Assembly (NCBI GenBank): GCA_035289205.1
Contig: DATDXV010000008.1
Coordinates: forward strand, 1-47,223
Length of the DNA stretch: 47,223 nt
Source: DATDXV01 sp035289205
Lineage (GTDB): Archaea; Aenigmatarchaeota; Aenigmatarchaeia; Aenigmatarchaeales; DATDXV01
Direction: 5' to 3'
Both the position numbers and the translations under genes were made by a program. This document shows positions 19,972 to 28,567 of this stretch, piece after piece. The notes under the pieces were generated by a model that worked only from the letters and a program-made list of their open reading frames with translations, was not told where the DNA came from and made no database searches. The number at the start of each line of letters is the position of its first letter. The first letter of the stretch is position 1.

Positions 19972-20481
19972 TCACGAATACTTGAGAAGCGACTGCAGCT
20001 TCTCCATTGAGGAATAGATATTGTTCAGGTTCACGCCTATTATCGGAACCTGGAAGTTCTTCTTCTTCATCTGCTCTTCAAGCTCTTCTATAAAAATCCC
20101 TTTTCCTGGTACAGCCCTGGTACCAGTATCAACCTGATAGACAGCAGAAGTAGGATCCATCTCAACGCCAAGAACGCCGACAATGCGGTAGTCACGGGTC
20201 ATGTATTTTTCGATCTGTTTTAGGATTTGAAGAGAAAGAGAGCGACAATGAACCCGATAACCCTTTGTCTTGTCCCACGATTCCTTTGGTTTGAACTTCC
20301 ATTCGGGAGAGCCGTTGAACTCGAATTCAGGGGATGGCATCTGAACGATCCCAACACCGGCTTCCGCAAGGAGCTCCACTATCTCTTTTACAACTCCAGG
20401 AAACTTCGCCTTGCCAATTGACATTGCATTCTGGTTCAGCAAGGCGTGTGAAACGAATATGATCTTTTTACTTCTTTCCAT
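19972..20481 (-). CDS. TudS/DUF523-related protein lacking usual Cys residues
   Basis: About 169 residues from ATG 20481 (MERSKKIIFVSHALLNQN). The layout HxLLNQNA, PGVVKEIVELLAEAGVGIVQMPSPEF and YRVHCRSL resembles a widespread family related to thiouracil desulfurases, in which I would expect Cys in the first motif (HCxLNQN) and in PCPE. Here those positions read Ala and Ser, leaving only the later Cys, so Fe-S binding and desulfurase activity look doubtful. A longer upstream reading frame exists but crosses the AT-rich promoter region (ATATATAAATT near 20510). A candidate 34-codon gene follows directly. Confidence 0.55.
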   Translation of the reverse strand: MERSKKIIFVSHALLNQNAMSIGKAKFPGVVKEIVELLAEAGVGIVQMPSPEFEFNGSPEWKFKPKESWDKTKGYRVHCRSLSLQILKQIEKYMTRDYRIVGVLGVEMDPTSAVYQVDTGTRAVPGKGIFIEELEEQMKKKNFQVPIIGVNLNNIYSSMEKLQSLLKYS

Positions 20482-20716
20482 AAACAACACGAGGGGTGAA
20501 GGGTAGTTGTATAATTTATATATCGTAGGATGTATATAAAGTTTACCCGTTCCTAGTGGTAAAGTGTATATGCCATACGTCAAAGGACGTACGGAAGGTT
20601 TTTATAGCTTCAAGCCAATATGGGCTGTTTATTAATTCCGGGGATAAAAAGTACTAAAGTAGAAAGACTTTTAAAGGGTAGACCTGTAAGACTTACTACC
20701 TTGAAGGTGTAGAAAA

Positions 20717-21751
20717 TTGTTGAGTTTTGTTGAATCGAATGGAGATAGTTTAGGTCCAATGGGATTTGGAAAGAAAGACATAAAGAAGATAGCCGAAGCT
20801 CCTTTTGAAGAATTGTCTGAAAGGCTCTTGGATAGAACATTTGCAGATTCGAATCAGAATGGAGAATATTTCAGAAGGGAGGATTCTTCTTTGAGGACTA
20901 GCAGGCAAGAAAGAAGTGATCCTGCTAAAGTGCCCCATTTGTTGGCAAATTTGCATTCTTACTGGGGAGATGAATTTGTAGATCTGATAAAGGCAATGGG
21001 AGGAAGCTTAGAGATATTCTCATTCGATTTTAGGAATGATATTGCTGCTGGAAATTTTCCCATGGATGTCTTGGAGAGGACAAATCTTGATGTCAAGAAG
21101 AACTTTAATCATGCTTTGGATGCTCACATAAGGAATGCCATATATTTTGCCCAGATATCGGAAGATTACGACATACTCTGTGACTTGCCAGCAGATTCAC
21201 CGTTGATTCCATTTGACAATAAAGAACTGATAAACGACTATCGTGCTATTGGTCAAAGAAGGCTGCAGGCCTTCCAGGAAGCAATCAAAAGAAACGGAGG
21301 CAAGGAATCTCCGAAAGACAACACAGTAATAGAACTTTTCTTAAGAGTTTTCAAGAAAGACGGAGTACCATACGCTCTAAAAAGTGCTTCAAAATTAACA
21401 AACAGCGGCATTGTAGTTAGGAATTATGATGAAGGCGAGAAACTGATTTACATAGAAAACCGCCCTTCACCAGAAGAGCCGGGTTTCTTGGATTTTGAAG
21501 GAAAGAAACAAAAAAGGATAGCTACAGACACAGCAACAGTGGGGACAATAAGAAGAACATACTACAGAGACGAAAGGACCACAACAGAAGTTCCGCAAAG
21601 GCACGCTGAATTCTCAGCTTATCTTATAACAGGATGGCGTTCTTTGAACCAGTATGTCTCTAATCATTTTAGAACCATAAGAGAGGCCAACGCTCCTTTA
21701 ACAAAGGAAAAAATTGATGAAGAATTAGGGAAATATTCTACTGCTGCTTGA
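20717..21751 (+). CDS. hypothetical protein (344 aa), probable TTG start
   Basis: Unrecognised soluble protein. The N-terminal 70 residues are charged and probably disordered (RREDSSLRTSRQERSD); the rest is mixed helical/strand with no Cys cluster and no membrane segment. AGGTG lies seven bases before TTG 20717, favouring that start; the first in-frame ATG is at 20759. Codon use is ordinary. The 3' end overlaps the TrmB gene by 14 bases tail-to-tail. The region upstream (20590-20716) carries AT-rich promoter-like sequence but no other gene. Confidence 0.55.
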   Translation: MLSFVESNGDSLGPMGFGKKDIKKIAEAPFEELSERLLDRTFADSNQNGEYFRREDSSLRTSRQERSDPAKVPHLLANLHSYWGDEFVDLIKAMGGSLEIFSFDFRNDIAAGNFPMDVLERTNLDVKKNFNHALDAHIRNAIYFAQISEDYDILCDLPADSPLIPFDNKELINDYRAIGQRRLQAFQEAIKRNGGKESPKDNTVIELFLRVFKKDGVPYALKSASKLTNSGIVVRNYDEGEKLIYIENRPSPEEPGFLDFEGKKQKRIATDTATVGTIRRTYYRDERTTTEVPQRHAEFSAYLITGWRSLNQYVSNHFRTIREANAPLTKEKIDEELGKYSTAA

Positions 21752-22565
21752 CTTTGTTCCACCAGAATTCGAAATTCTCTTTCAGAGGCCTTACGAGAAC
21801 AGGATTGTCTATAACAAGGAGCTCGTATTTGTAGGAGCTTTCATTCCCAGGAACTCCGGTTTCTGCACCCTTTCCAGAAATAGGGTTCTTCCTCACGATC
21901 GCAGCCGTTTTGTCATCAACAATATGGGCCCTGAGATCGCCTTCGTATCCTACCTTGACCTCAGCCCCGCACTTCTGCGCTTCTTTTATGTTTTTTATGA
22001 TCTGCTGGTTTTTCCCAGGACCCTTCACCAGAATCCTGCATCTTATGCCTCTTTTTGTAAGGCTTTTTATCACATTCTTTGCGTCATCAAGCCATGAAAG
22101 GTCCCCTGAAAATATAAGTATTTCTTTCTTAGCGCTAGATTTTATGTCATCAAACATCTTGTTTATCGCGCTCTTCCTTTCTATGGACCATATTTCCATG
22201 GTGTCTTCCGCAATAACCACACTTGTTTCTGTGGATGCGATTTCCTCTATTATGCCCTTTGCCTTGTCTCTGATCTCCTGAAGCTGGTTGTTTTTCAGGC
22301 TCTCCTGGTATTCTATGAAGTTTCCTATTGCCCTCTTTGCTTCGATAGGTTTGAATTTCTTTGGTCTGCTCTTGCCCACAAGAACAAGACCCTTCTTCCT
22401 CAATTCCATGATTGTGTCATAAACTCTAGGAAGAGGAATTCCACCTAATCTCGAAACCTTTTCAGCTGTAAGAACACCGTATTTGATCAAAGTCATGTAG
22501 GCCTTCGCTTCGTACTCTGTTAGACCTATTGACTTCAATAACATTTCTGTTTTTTGTTCAGTCAT
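21738..22565 (-). CDS. TrmB-family transcriptional regulator
   Basis: 275 residues. The N-terminal winged helix reads IGLTEYEAKAYMTLIKYG, then RLGGIPLPRVYDTIMELRKKGLV, the TrmB helix-turn-helix signature. The C-terminal half (MEIWSIERKSAINKMFDDI, EILIFSGDLSWLDD, GIRCRILVKG) is the PLD-like TrmB effector domain, without the longer sugar-binding extension of the maltose regulator. Such proteins repress or activate metabolic genes in response to ligands. Its targets are unknown; PEP synthase and GGGP synthase are in the wider region but linkage is not evidence. Confidence 0.88.
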   Translation of the reverse strand: MTEQKTEMLLKSIGLTEYEAKAYMTLIKYGVLTAEKVSRLGGIPLPRVYDTIMELRKKGLVLVGKSRPKKFKPIEAKRAIGNFIEYQESLKNNQLQEIRDKAKGIIEEIASTETSVVIAEDTMEIWSIERKSAINKMFDDIKSSAKKEILIFSGDLSWLDDAKNVIKSLTKRGIRCRILVKGPGKNQQIIKNIKEAQKCGAEVKVGYEGDLRAHIVDDKTAAIVRKNPISGKGAETGVPGNESSYKYELLVIDNPVLVRPLKENFEFWWNKVKQQ

Positions 22566-22699
22566 TTTTAACCCATTAATAATTTAACTCTCCTGTCCGG
22601 AAAACAATCAGAGTTTGTTGGCGGAGTATTTAAGCATTTAGGTATCAGAGCTCTAGATCAATTTTTATTGTTTAAAAAGTGTGGCTTCAAAATACCTTT

Positions 22700-23803
22700 A
22701 TGGATGAAGCTACGCCAACTATAGCTACCAGCATTAGGGAAGCTAAGGAATATCTAGATGGGATCGAAGGCAATGTCGCTGTCATATCGCACAGAGACCC
22801 TGATGGCCTCTCTTCTATGCGGATTGCAGATTCTATGCTAAGCCATAGGAATAACAGGCCAAAAATCTGCAAGGCAGTGGATTATGGGGAATTGGATGAT
22901 GTATATAGAGAGCTCTTAGGCGTTGCAGAGAAGGAGAAGATAGATTATTTTGTATTCCTGGATCTCAATATATACGACCAATTCTTCATGGGTCCTGACT
23001 ACCCTCTACTGCGTTTGCAGGAAACTTCTGACATTGTCATAATAGATCATCATACAAGACCGGCAATAGTCAGTCCTGAGGATCTTGGAGCCTTCATTAT
23101 AAATCCCTTTTTCTTTAAGGACAATGCTATAGTCGCTGGCAAATATCCGGCTTCTATGACAACATACAACATAGCCTTGGAATGCGATGGAAAGTTCAAA
23201 GATGAACTAGACTGGATTGCTGCTGTTGGCCTTGCTGGAGATGTTGGATTGACAAAAGCAAGTGAATCTGGCTGGGAGTCATTTGTAAAGGGCCTGAGAT
23301 ATCCCCTTTCTGAGATTGAGCTGATTGCACAGACAATAAAATTGACCCGAAACTACCCTCTTGCACAAGAAAGCATTATGACAGCAAGGAAGCCCCATGA
23401 TATTCTGAAGAATGATGTTCTGCGAAAGGCAAAGGAGGAGGCAGAGGACAAAATAATGAAAGTTGTTTCTGAGTTCGAAAAGGCTGAGAAGGTAGAGCCA
23501 GGTTTGAGAATATATCATTCTGGCGATATAGACTCCATGGCTGTCGCAGATGCTCTTTGGTCAGCTCACCCGGAGAAGACACTTCTTGTGTATTCCAATG
23601 AAGGACAAAGGCATAGATGGAGCGTCAGAAGCGGTGAAATAGACGCCGGACAGTGGATTACAAACAGCTTTGGCAAGCTAGCTTTCAGCGCGGGAGGACA
23701 CGGCCCCGCGGGTGGGGCTTCAACAAAGAAGGAAAACGAGAAACCATGCATTGAAAGTGCAACAAACCTCTACAGGATAATGATAGAGCAGTCGAAGAAA
23801 TAG
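22700..23803 (+). CDS. DHH/DHHA1 phosphoesterase (RecJ/Cdc45-like)
   Basis: About 367 residues. Motif I is SHRDPDGLSS, a DLN motif follows, the DHH signature is VIIDHHTRP, and the C-terminal DHHA1 motif is GGHGPAGGAS, with HSGDIDS between. The layout fits archaeal RecJ-like nucleases/GAN or Cdc45 relatives that act with GINS/MCM, or nano-RNase-like enzymes. Catalytic His and Asp residues appear intact, so activity is expected. ATG 22700 is selected over GTG 22679 because TTTAAAAAG at 22671-22679 is about 25 nt upstream. It ends immediately beside the convergent TFS gene. Confidence 0.85.
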   Translation: MDEATPTIATSIREAKEYLDGIEGNVAVISHRDPDGLSSMRIADSMLSHRNNRPKICKAVDYGELDDVYRELLGVAEKEKIDYFVFLDLNIYDQFFMGPDYPLLRLQETSDIVIIDHHTRPAIVSPEDLGAFIINPFFFKDNAIVAGKYPASMTTYNIALECDGKFKDELDWIAAVGLAGDVGLTKASESGWESFVKGLRYPLSEIELIAQTIKLTRNYPLAQESIMTARKPHDILKNDVLRKAKEEAEDKIMKVVSEFEKAEKVEPGLRIYHSGDIDSMAVADALWSAHPEKTLLVYSNEGQRHRWSVRSGEIDAGQWITNSFGKLAFSAGGHGPAGGASTKKENEKPCIESATNLYRIMIEQSKK

Positions 23804-24136
23804 CTACTCGTATTCTCTCCATACATGGCTGCACTTGGAGCATTTGTAGAATCTGGTTGCAGGCTCGTCCGCAGCCCTTGTCTGTTGCATCCACCAAAAC
23901 GCCTCGTTGTGCTCGCACTTCGGGCACTGGGCAATTGTCTTCGGAAGAATCTCAATGCTGGACTTCTTGTCAACAACAATAACCTCGCTTGCGGTCTTGT
24001 TCGTGGGAACAGTCATCTTGAAGGCCCCCCTGCTTTTCAGGCTCTTTCTCTTCCCGCATCTTCTGCACTCTAGAACGTTCTTGCTGCCAGCCTTCTTCGG
24101 CATCAGTGACCCGCCGCACTTGTCGCAGAACTCCAT
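23804..24136 (-). CDS. transcription factor TFS (TFIIS/RpoM-like)
   Basis: The 110-residue protein has two zinc ribbons: N-terminal FCDKCGGSLM with ECRRCGKR, and C-terminal CPKCEHNEAFWW through FYKCSKCSHVWREYE. The loop QQTRAADEPATRF carries the acidic Asp-Glu pair that reaches the polymerase active site to stimulate cleavage of backtracked RNA. This identifies TFS rather than a core Rpb9. The last residue abuts the DHH phosphoesterase stop. TATA-like TCTTAAATAAT lies about 33 nt upstream of ATG 24136. Confidence 0.95.
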   Translation of the reverse strand: MEFCDKCGGSLMPKKAGSKNVLECRRCGKRKSLKSRGAFKMTVPTNKTASEVIVVDKKSSIEILPKTIAQCPKCEHNEAFWWMQQTRAADEPATRFYKCSKCSHVWREYE

Positions 24137-24176
24137 AAGAATTACCTAATCTATAACACAGTGGCATTATTTAAGA

Positions 24177-24620
24177 TTATCCCACGGAGGTAAATTCCGT
24201 AAATATTATCTTTATCCAGCCGATCAGAGGCAGTCTCACTAAAGACTTGCCGTGTATGTCTTCCTTGCTTATTGTCCAAGGATCTGGACCAGGGTTGTTA
24301 TCCCCCTTTGTTTTGATTGTTGAATTCGTTATTTCATATATTCTGTGGATTATCGGGTATCTCCTTACAGGAACATCAAAAACAACTATGTCGCCCACTT
24401 TGTATTCAGGGAATCCAGCCACGACAACCATGTCGCCCTTGTACATGACAGGCTCCATGCTTTCGGAGAATACAGCAACAATTGGCGTGTCTGTATTCAA
24501 TGCATATCCCAAGAACCAATTTAATGCAATAGCAAGAATGAAGCCGAAGATTACATACAATATGCTACCTATCCACCCCATCTTTACCTTGTTCCAGTGC
24601 TCCCTTGCTTTGTCTATCAT
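24177..24620 (-). CDS. signal peptidase I, archaeal/ER type
   Basis: 147 residues with an N-terminal transmembrane helix (ILYVIFGFILAIALNWFLG) followed by the catalytic Ser box FSESMEPVMYKGD and the His box YPIIHRIYEI. Use of His rather than Lys as general base places it in the Sec11-type S26B group. KTKGDNNPGPDP is the conserved GDN box. It removes signal peptides from exported proteins such as the envelope proteins in this window. GCTTAAATAG at 24644-24653 is 26-28 nt upstream, a leaderless start, overlapping the end of the DUF99 gene. Confidence 0.92.
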   Translation of the reverse strand: MIDKAREHWNKVKMGWIGSILYVIFGFILAIALNWFLGYALNTDTPIVAVFSESMEPVMYKGDMVVVAGFPEYKVGDIVVFDVPVRRYPIIHRIYEITNSTIKTKGDNNPGPDPWTISKEDIHGKSLVRLPLIGWIKIIFTEFTSVG

Positions 24621-24646
24621 TACAAAATCTCTCCATAAGATACTAT

Positions 24647-25234
24647 TTAAGCCCTTCCTACTGATTCGCCAAAGGTAATCCCTGTTGCAATGAGATGTGC
24701 AATTCTCAGGGGTTCAGGCACCATGCTTCTCGTTGAGCTTTTCTTTATGATTTCCGCTGCAGTTTCCTTGCTTATGCCTGAGCATTGATAGTAAACCTTT
24801 TTGCCTTTGATGCTGGTGTCATAGACACTTCCTGCATCAGCAACTGCTCTGAACTTCTCTTCTGCTTTTGGCAGTTTTTCTATTGCTCCTAGAAACAATT
24901 GCATGTCAGGACTCTTTCTCAGATAGACTATGACAGGAAGTTCGGTTTTTTCATGAATTGTCTTTATGTTAACTGTGTTGAAACCTCCGAATGTTATTCC
25001 ATCTAACATGATGACCCTTAGCTGATCTTTGTGCTTTGTTTTGTTTGTAATCTTGACTATTGTATCTTCTGCATCTTCTCCATCTATCTCTATCTCTGAC
25101 TTCAGAAGCCCATCCATGAATGAGCCCCCTCTGAATACCACGCCTATCAGAACAGTTTTGCCCTTCGACTTTGATTCAAATGGTCCGTCATCAAAAGCAA
25201 GAATGCGTATCTCATTCTTTATTGTTTTCAGCAT
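24647..25234 (-). CDS. DUF99 family, endonuclease dU-like
   Basis: The 195-residue sequence matches the archaeal UPF0215/DUF99 family: IRILAFDDGPF, VLIGVVFRGG, MLDGITFGGFN and a C-terminal PEPLRIAHLIATGITFGESVGRA. A member of this family was described as an endonuclease acting at deoxyuridine in DNA; fold and activity are otherwise little known. It is leaderless, sharing a TATA element with the divergent gene at 25287. Signal peptidase follows on the same strand. Confidence 0.85.
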   Translation of the reverse strand: MLKTIKNEIRILAFDDGPFESKSKGKTVLIGVVFRGGSFMDGLLKSEIEIDGEDAEDTIVKITNKTKHKDQLRVIMLDGITFGGFNTVNIKTIHEKTELPVIVYLRKSPDMQLFLGAIEKLPKAEEKFRAVADAGSVYDTSIKGKKVYYQCSGISKETAAEIIKKSSTRSMVPEPLRIAHLIATGITFGESVGRA

Positions 25235-25256
25235 AAGGTATTTGGAGCTCCAATCC

Positions 25257-25264
25257 GTTTAAAT
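25257..25264. promoter_or_regulatory. shared TATA element, DUF99 / 25287 gene
   Basis: GTTTAAAT is centred 26-27 nt from both ATG codons, 25234 (minus) and 25287 (plus). Confidence 0.55.
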
Positions 25265-25286
25265 CCTTTAGCTTCCAAGCTCTTTT

Positions 25287-25883
25287 ATGGGAAATAGAAT
25301 TACGATGAGATTTGCTACAAACCATAGAGCCTTTGACTATGACTGGGAAGGCCTTCCTATAAAAGACAAGATGAACGCCAATATCTGGCTGACCAGATAT
25401 CATAATCATCTGAAAAACGGCGATGCTCTAGACGAATATAGAAGAAAAGAATTAATTGAAAGATACAAGAAAATGTTTGAAGGAGATTCCAAGAGACGGG
25501 AATGCTGTATGGATGTCAGATATGTAGATATGTCGGGATCAAATATACAATACAGCATTGTTCATGCTGAGGTAGAGTTTCCTGCACAACATGCAGGAGA
25601 AGCGCTTTCGGCTTTAGGCTTGTCTGGAGTTGAGATTGAAGAGCTGGCTGAAACTCACCACATTCAGGCAGAGGGATTCTTGGATGGCATCAGAAAAATC
25701 AAGCTAAGCCCAGATGACTTTACTGCAGCAGACTTCCCTTTTGCAACTGGCACTAAAGGCACTTTGGAGAAATTTGCTGTTTTGGTTTTGGATAATGCAA
25801 AGGGGTTTTTGGATGCCAGAGAAACGAGCTTTGGACTCTATCATGTAATAAATCAAAAGGCTACTTCTTCAAAGCCCGCTTGA
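25287..25883 (+). CDS. hypothetical protein (198 aa)
   Basis: Unrecognised. The product is soluble and acidic, with helical segments in the first 70 residues, a strand-rich middle (IQYSIVHAEVEFPAQ) and the stretch ALSALGLSGVEIEELAETHH. No signal peptide, membrane helix or metal cluster. The shared TATA element 26 nt upstream supports the start. The 3' end overlaps rpoL by 23 bases in antisense. No function suggested. Confidence 0.6.
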   Translation: MGNRITMRFATNHRAFDYDWEGLPIKDKMNANIWLTRYHNHLKNGDALDEYRRKELIERYKKMFEGDSKRRECCMDVRYVDMSGSNIQYSIVHAEVEFPAQHAGEALSALGLSGVEIEELAETHHIQAEGFLDGIRKIKLSPDDFTAADFPFATGTKGTLEKFAVLVLDNAKGFLDARETSFGLYHVINQKATSSKPA

Positions 25884-26127
25884 ACTCTTCCTGGAATTCG
25901 TCGCAGAACTCTTCTATCTTTATAGCAGCATTTTCCAAGGCTTTCTTCGGATTAGAGCCTGTGACAATAACCTTAGGATCTTCCATGAAGGGATGCTCCC
26001 TTATCATAGCTCCCTGAGCCCCCTCATCCCAAACGCTATCAGCGATCAATTGCGGGAATGTGTTTCCTATGCCTTTAACCTCTATCTTCAATTTACCTTT
26101 GTCTTTCTCGAGAACTTCAATATTCAT
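25861..26127 (-). CDS. rpoL: RNA polymerase subunit L (Rpb11 homologue)
   Basis: The 88-residue subunit forms the alpha-like heterodimer with RpoD (Rpb3) in polymerase assembly. Seen: IEVLEKDKGKLKIEVKG, then NTFPQLIADSVW (usually HTF/NxL) and the helix KALENAAIKIEEFCDEF. Length is typical. AATATAAAC at about 26148-26157 is 26 nt upstream of ATG 26127, indicating a leaderless gene separate from the hypothetical genes above. Confidence 0.92.
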   Translation of the reverse strand: MNIEVLEKDKGKLKIEVKGIGNTFPQLIADSVWDEGAQGAMIREHPFMEDPKVIVTGSNPKKALENAAIKIEEFCDEFQEEFKRALKK

Positions 26128-26165
26128 AGGAAACAGTTGCTGGTTGGTGTTTATATTGCTTTGCG

Positions 26166-26471
26166 TTAAGAGATAGACTCCAGACCAAGCTGATCTAATC
26201 TGGCATCTAAAATCTGCTTTGCCAATTCCCCGCTCTCATTTGCTATCAAGTATGCTTCTTCTATGCTCCTTTTTACTGCTTCCGAATTCTCTTCTTTTGT
26301 GAATCGTATTGCTCTTTCAACATACTTGTCTATGGCTTCCATATTGTTATTATACAGTTCCAGTCTCTCCTGGGCGGAAAGAATAGGCATCTCTTCTTCA
26401 TGGTATTCTGTGTTTTCAGCTTCCATTTCAACCTGCATCTCTTCAAATCTTGTTGTGTTCATCATTATCAT
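26166..26471 (-). CDS. helical hypothetical protein (101 aa)
   Basis: Unrecognised. Almost wholly helical and acidic, possibly a short coiled coil (EDLQVEMEAE-like start, then RLELYNNNMEAIDKYVERAIRF and EEAYLIANESGELAKQIL). It starts 1 nt after the stop of the 26473 gene, so it is the second gene of a two-gene operon. Size and charge would fit a small scaffold or antitoxin-like protein, but nothing specific supports this. Confidence 0.5.
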   Translation of the reverse strand: MIMMNTTRFEEMQVEMEAENTEYHEEEMPILSAQERLELYNNNMEAIDKYVERAIRFTKEENSEAVKRSIEEAYLIANESGELAKQILDARLDQLGLESIS

Positions 26472-26472
26472 C

Positions 26473-26754
26473 TCAAACGATTTCTATCCCAATGGGTCTG
26501 GCAATCATGTTTGCCTCTTCTATATACTCATCTGCTTTGCTGTGCTTCATTGCAGCATCAGACTCCCTTCCCTGTTCCTTTAGCCTGTCTCCCTCTTCAC
26601 GCACAGAGGTCGCAAGAGCGACATAGACATAGATATCGCTAAGCTCTGATCCGTATTTACCGAAGTCTCTGTCAAGCGCTCCTGTAGGTATTCTGCTTGC
26701 GAGCTGTCTTTCCGTAAGTTTCAGATGTCCATTGTTTTCTGGCATATTCATCAT
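26473..26754 (-). CDS. helical hypothetical protein (93 aa)
   Basis: Unrecognised. The product is helical, with LSDIYVYVALATSVREEGDRL and a DAAMKHSKADEYIEEANMIA segment reminiscent of tetratricopeptide-like helices. GTATTTAAATTT at about 26775-26787 is centred 26 nt upstream of ATG 26754, so the gene is leaderless and real transcription is likely. First gene of the pair with 26166-26471. Confidence 0.52.
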   Translation of the reverse strand: MMNMPENNGHLKLTERQLASRIPTGALDRDFGKYGSELSDIYVYVALATSVREEGDRLKEQGRESDAAMKHSKADEYIEEANMIARPIGIEIV

Positions 26755-26819
26755 AGAAAGTAGAGTATGCGGGAGTATTTAAATTTAACTCTTTTAGCCG
26801 AGTTAAAAGTCCTAGAGAT

Positions 26820-27758
26820 TTAGCACTCTTTGGCCATGTCCTGCCATGTCTTCTGCTCGCTTCCCAGAGCTTCATTCATCTCGTCAATATTGATTATTGG
26901 CTTCTTGAAGCTTTCCCTATCTTCTATAGCAATCCGCGGGCAAGCTGTGTTAACATAGAGATCTATGGGGATTCCCTCTAGCTTGCTTGCAGTTATCTCA
27001 TCAAATGCAAGGATGTAGGCCTTCTTACCTGATTTAATCATTCTATCCCTGAGTTTTTCAGCAAAGGCTATGTTTTCTTGTCCTGGTTTAACGCTGACAA
27101 GTATTCCAACAACCTTTGCATCCTTTGCCAATGCTATAGCAGCATATCTCTGCCTAAGGAATTTGTCTCTTGAGTTTTTTATCTCATTCATAGATCCATA
27201 TTCCACATCAATCGCGAAGAACGGCTTGTCTGTCTTCAGCGCAAGTCCGAGAGGATGGAATATTCCTGAACCAATTGCCAGGAAACAGTCAATATTATTT
27301 TCTGTTTTTGTCGCGGCAACTGTATCGCACCCCAGAATCTGGCCTTCATGTGCAGTAAGAACGCCCTTATCCATGATAACTTTCTTCCCCTTAGATTCCA
27401 AAAACCTCTTTGCCAACTCCAAGCTATCCAAGAACTGGACGCTTGATACCAGTCCGAATGAATTGAATTTCTCTATCTTAGAGAAGTTTTTCTTAATTAT
27501 TGGAGTTGCATCTATCTTCTCCCTGTGTTCCCTGTACTCAACAGGCATCTTTGCTTTCAGTGTTTTTGGATGCATGTAAACGCTGTGTCCGTAATGGATT
27601 ATCTTATCGCATTTCAAAGCTTCCGCATCAGCAGGTCTTATGTCGCATGCTCCATAGCAGTTCTCCCCGGAGATAACAACGTCTCCGCCTATCTCATCTG
27701 CAAGCTTCAAAACATTTCTCTTTAATCCTCCAGGAACCTGAAGAAAAATTCTTGCCAT
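26820..27758 (-). CDS. dph2: 2-(3-amino-3-carboxypropyl)histidine synthase (Dph2)
   Basis: The 312-residue enzyme performs the first diphthamide step on elongation factor 2, using an unusual radical SAM-type [4Fe-4S] cluster. Three cluster Cys are visible in separate domains: GENCYGACD near residue 33, LGCDTVAAT near residue 143 and NTACPRIAIED near residue 273. IIHYGHSVY is a further family motif. Length is slightly short but all three repeats are present. Leaderless: GCTTTAAAAGG is centred about 27 nt upstream of ATG 27758. Confidence 0.92.
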   Translation of the reverse strand: MARIFLQVPGGLKRNVLKLADEIGGDVVISGENCYGACDIRPADAEALKCDKIIHYGHSVYMHPKTLKAKMPVEYREHREKIDATPIIKKNFSKIEKFNSFGLVSSVQFLDSLELAKRFLESKGKKVIMDKGVLTAHEGQILGCDTVAATKTENNIDCFLAIGSGIFHPLGLALKTDKPFFAIDVEYGSMNEIKNSRDKFLRQRYAAIALAKDAKVVGILVSVKPGQENIAFAEKLRDRMIKSGKKAYILAFDEITASKLEGIPIDLYVNTACPRIAIEDRESFKKPIINIDEMNEALGSEQKTWQDMAKEC

Positions 27759-27794
27759 GCCTATTCTTTTCGAATCGAACCTTTTAAAGCGCTA

Positions 27795-28562
27795 TTATTT
27801 TATGAATGTCTGTGTTATGGTAGTTAGCACATTGAGATAGTTTGTTGATTCTAAGTACTGCAGAGCTGCGAAAATAGAGGGGAGCGCAACAAGAATTATA
27901 ATGATGCCAAGTATCACAAAGATGCCCTTCTTTATTCCCTCCTGCCTGAACCCGAAATAAGCCCCTATGAGAAGCCCTCCTATATGCGCCACATAGGCTA
28001 TGTCGGTTTGCAGGCCTGTTGTTGCTGTTAGGAAAAACTGCACGAAATTTAAGAATGCATAGACAACAGCAACAGATATCAGCGGCACCGGAATAAGGTA
28101 GGGATAAAGCACAGGCTCAACTGGCTTGATGAACATTGCAGCCCCCATGATGCCAAATATGGCTGCAGATGCGCCTATCGTTGGTATGTCTACGGGCATT
28201 ATCCCCGTTGCGGCAGCGCCCATGACAAACAAGTTGCCAGCTATTCCAGATGCGATGAAGATCAATAAGACCTTCTTCCAGCCTATGTCTGGCTCTATTG
28301 CTTTTGAAAAGAAGAACAGCGCTATGAGATTAAGTATAAGATGCTCTGGCCCTGCATGCAGGAATATGGAAGTAAGGAGCGTCCACCACTTCCCTTCCAG
28401 CAGGTTATTTAGCGAAAACCCGTAGTCCCTGAAGAGGTCTTCTATGTAATCCGTTCCGTATCTGTAGTTGTAGTACGATTCAAGGAAAAAAACCGCTATC
28501 ATGACGGCTATAAGAAAATATGTCAGCTTTGCTTCCTTTTCATAATAAAAGGGAAGATTCAT
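27795..28562 (-). CDS. rhomboid family intramembrane serine protease
   Basis: 255 residues with six or seven transmembrane helices. HAGPEHLILNLIALFFF is the helix-2 motif with the oxyanion Asn, GASAAIFGIMGAAMF has the catalytic Ser (GxSx), and AHIGGLLIGAYFG has the catalytic His. It cleaves membrane proteins within or near the bilayer; substrates are unknown. It begins 5 nt after the PEP synthase stop, so the two are probably co-transcribed, an arrangement without an obvious functional link. Confidence 0.92.
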   Translation of the reverse strand: MNLPFYYEKEAKLTYFLIAVMIAVFFLESYYNYRYGTDYIEDLFRDYGFSLNNLLEGKWWTLLTSIFLHAGPEHLILNLIALFFFSKAIEPDIGWKKVLLIFIASGIAGNLFVMGAAATGIMPVDIPTIGASAAIFGIMGAAMFIKPVEPVLYPYLIPVPLISVAVVYAFLNFVQFFLTATTGLQTDIAYVAHIGGLLIGAYFGFRQEGIKKGIFVILGIIIILVALPSIFAALQYLESTNYLNVLTTITQTFIK

Positions 28563-28567
28563 TGTCT

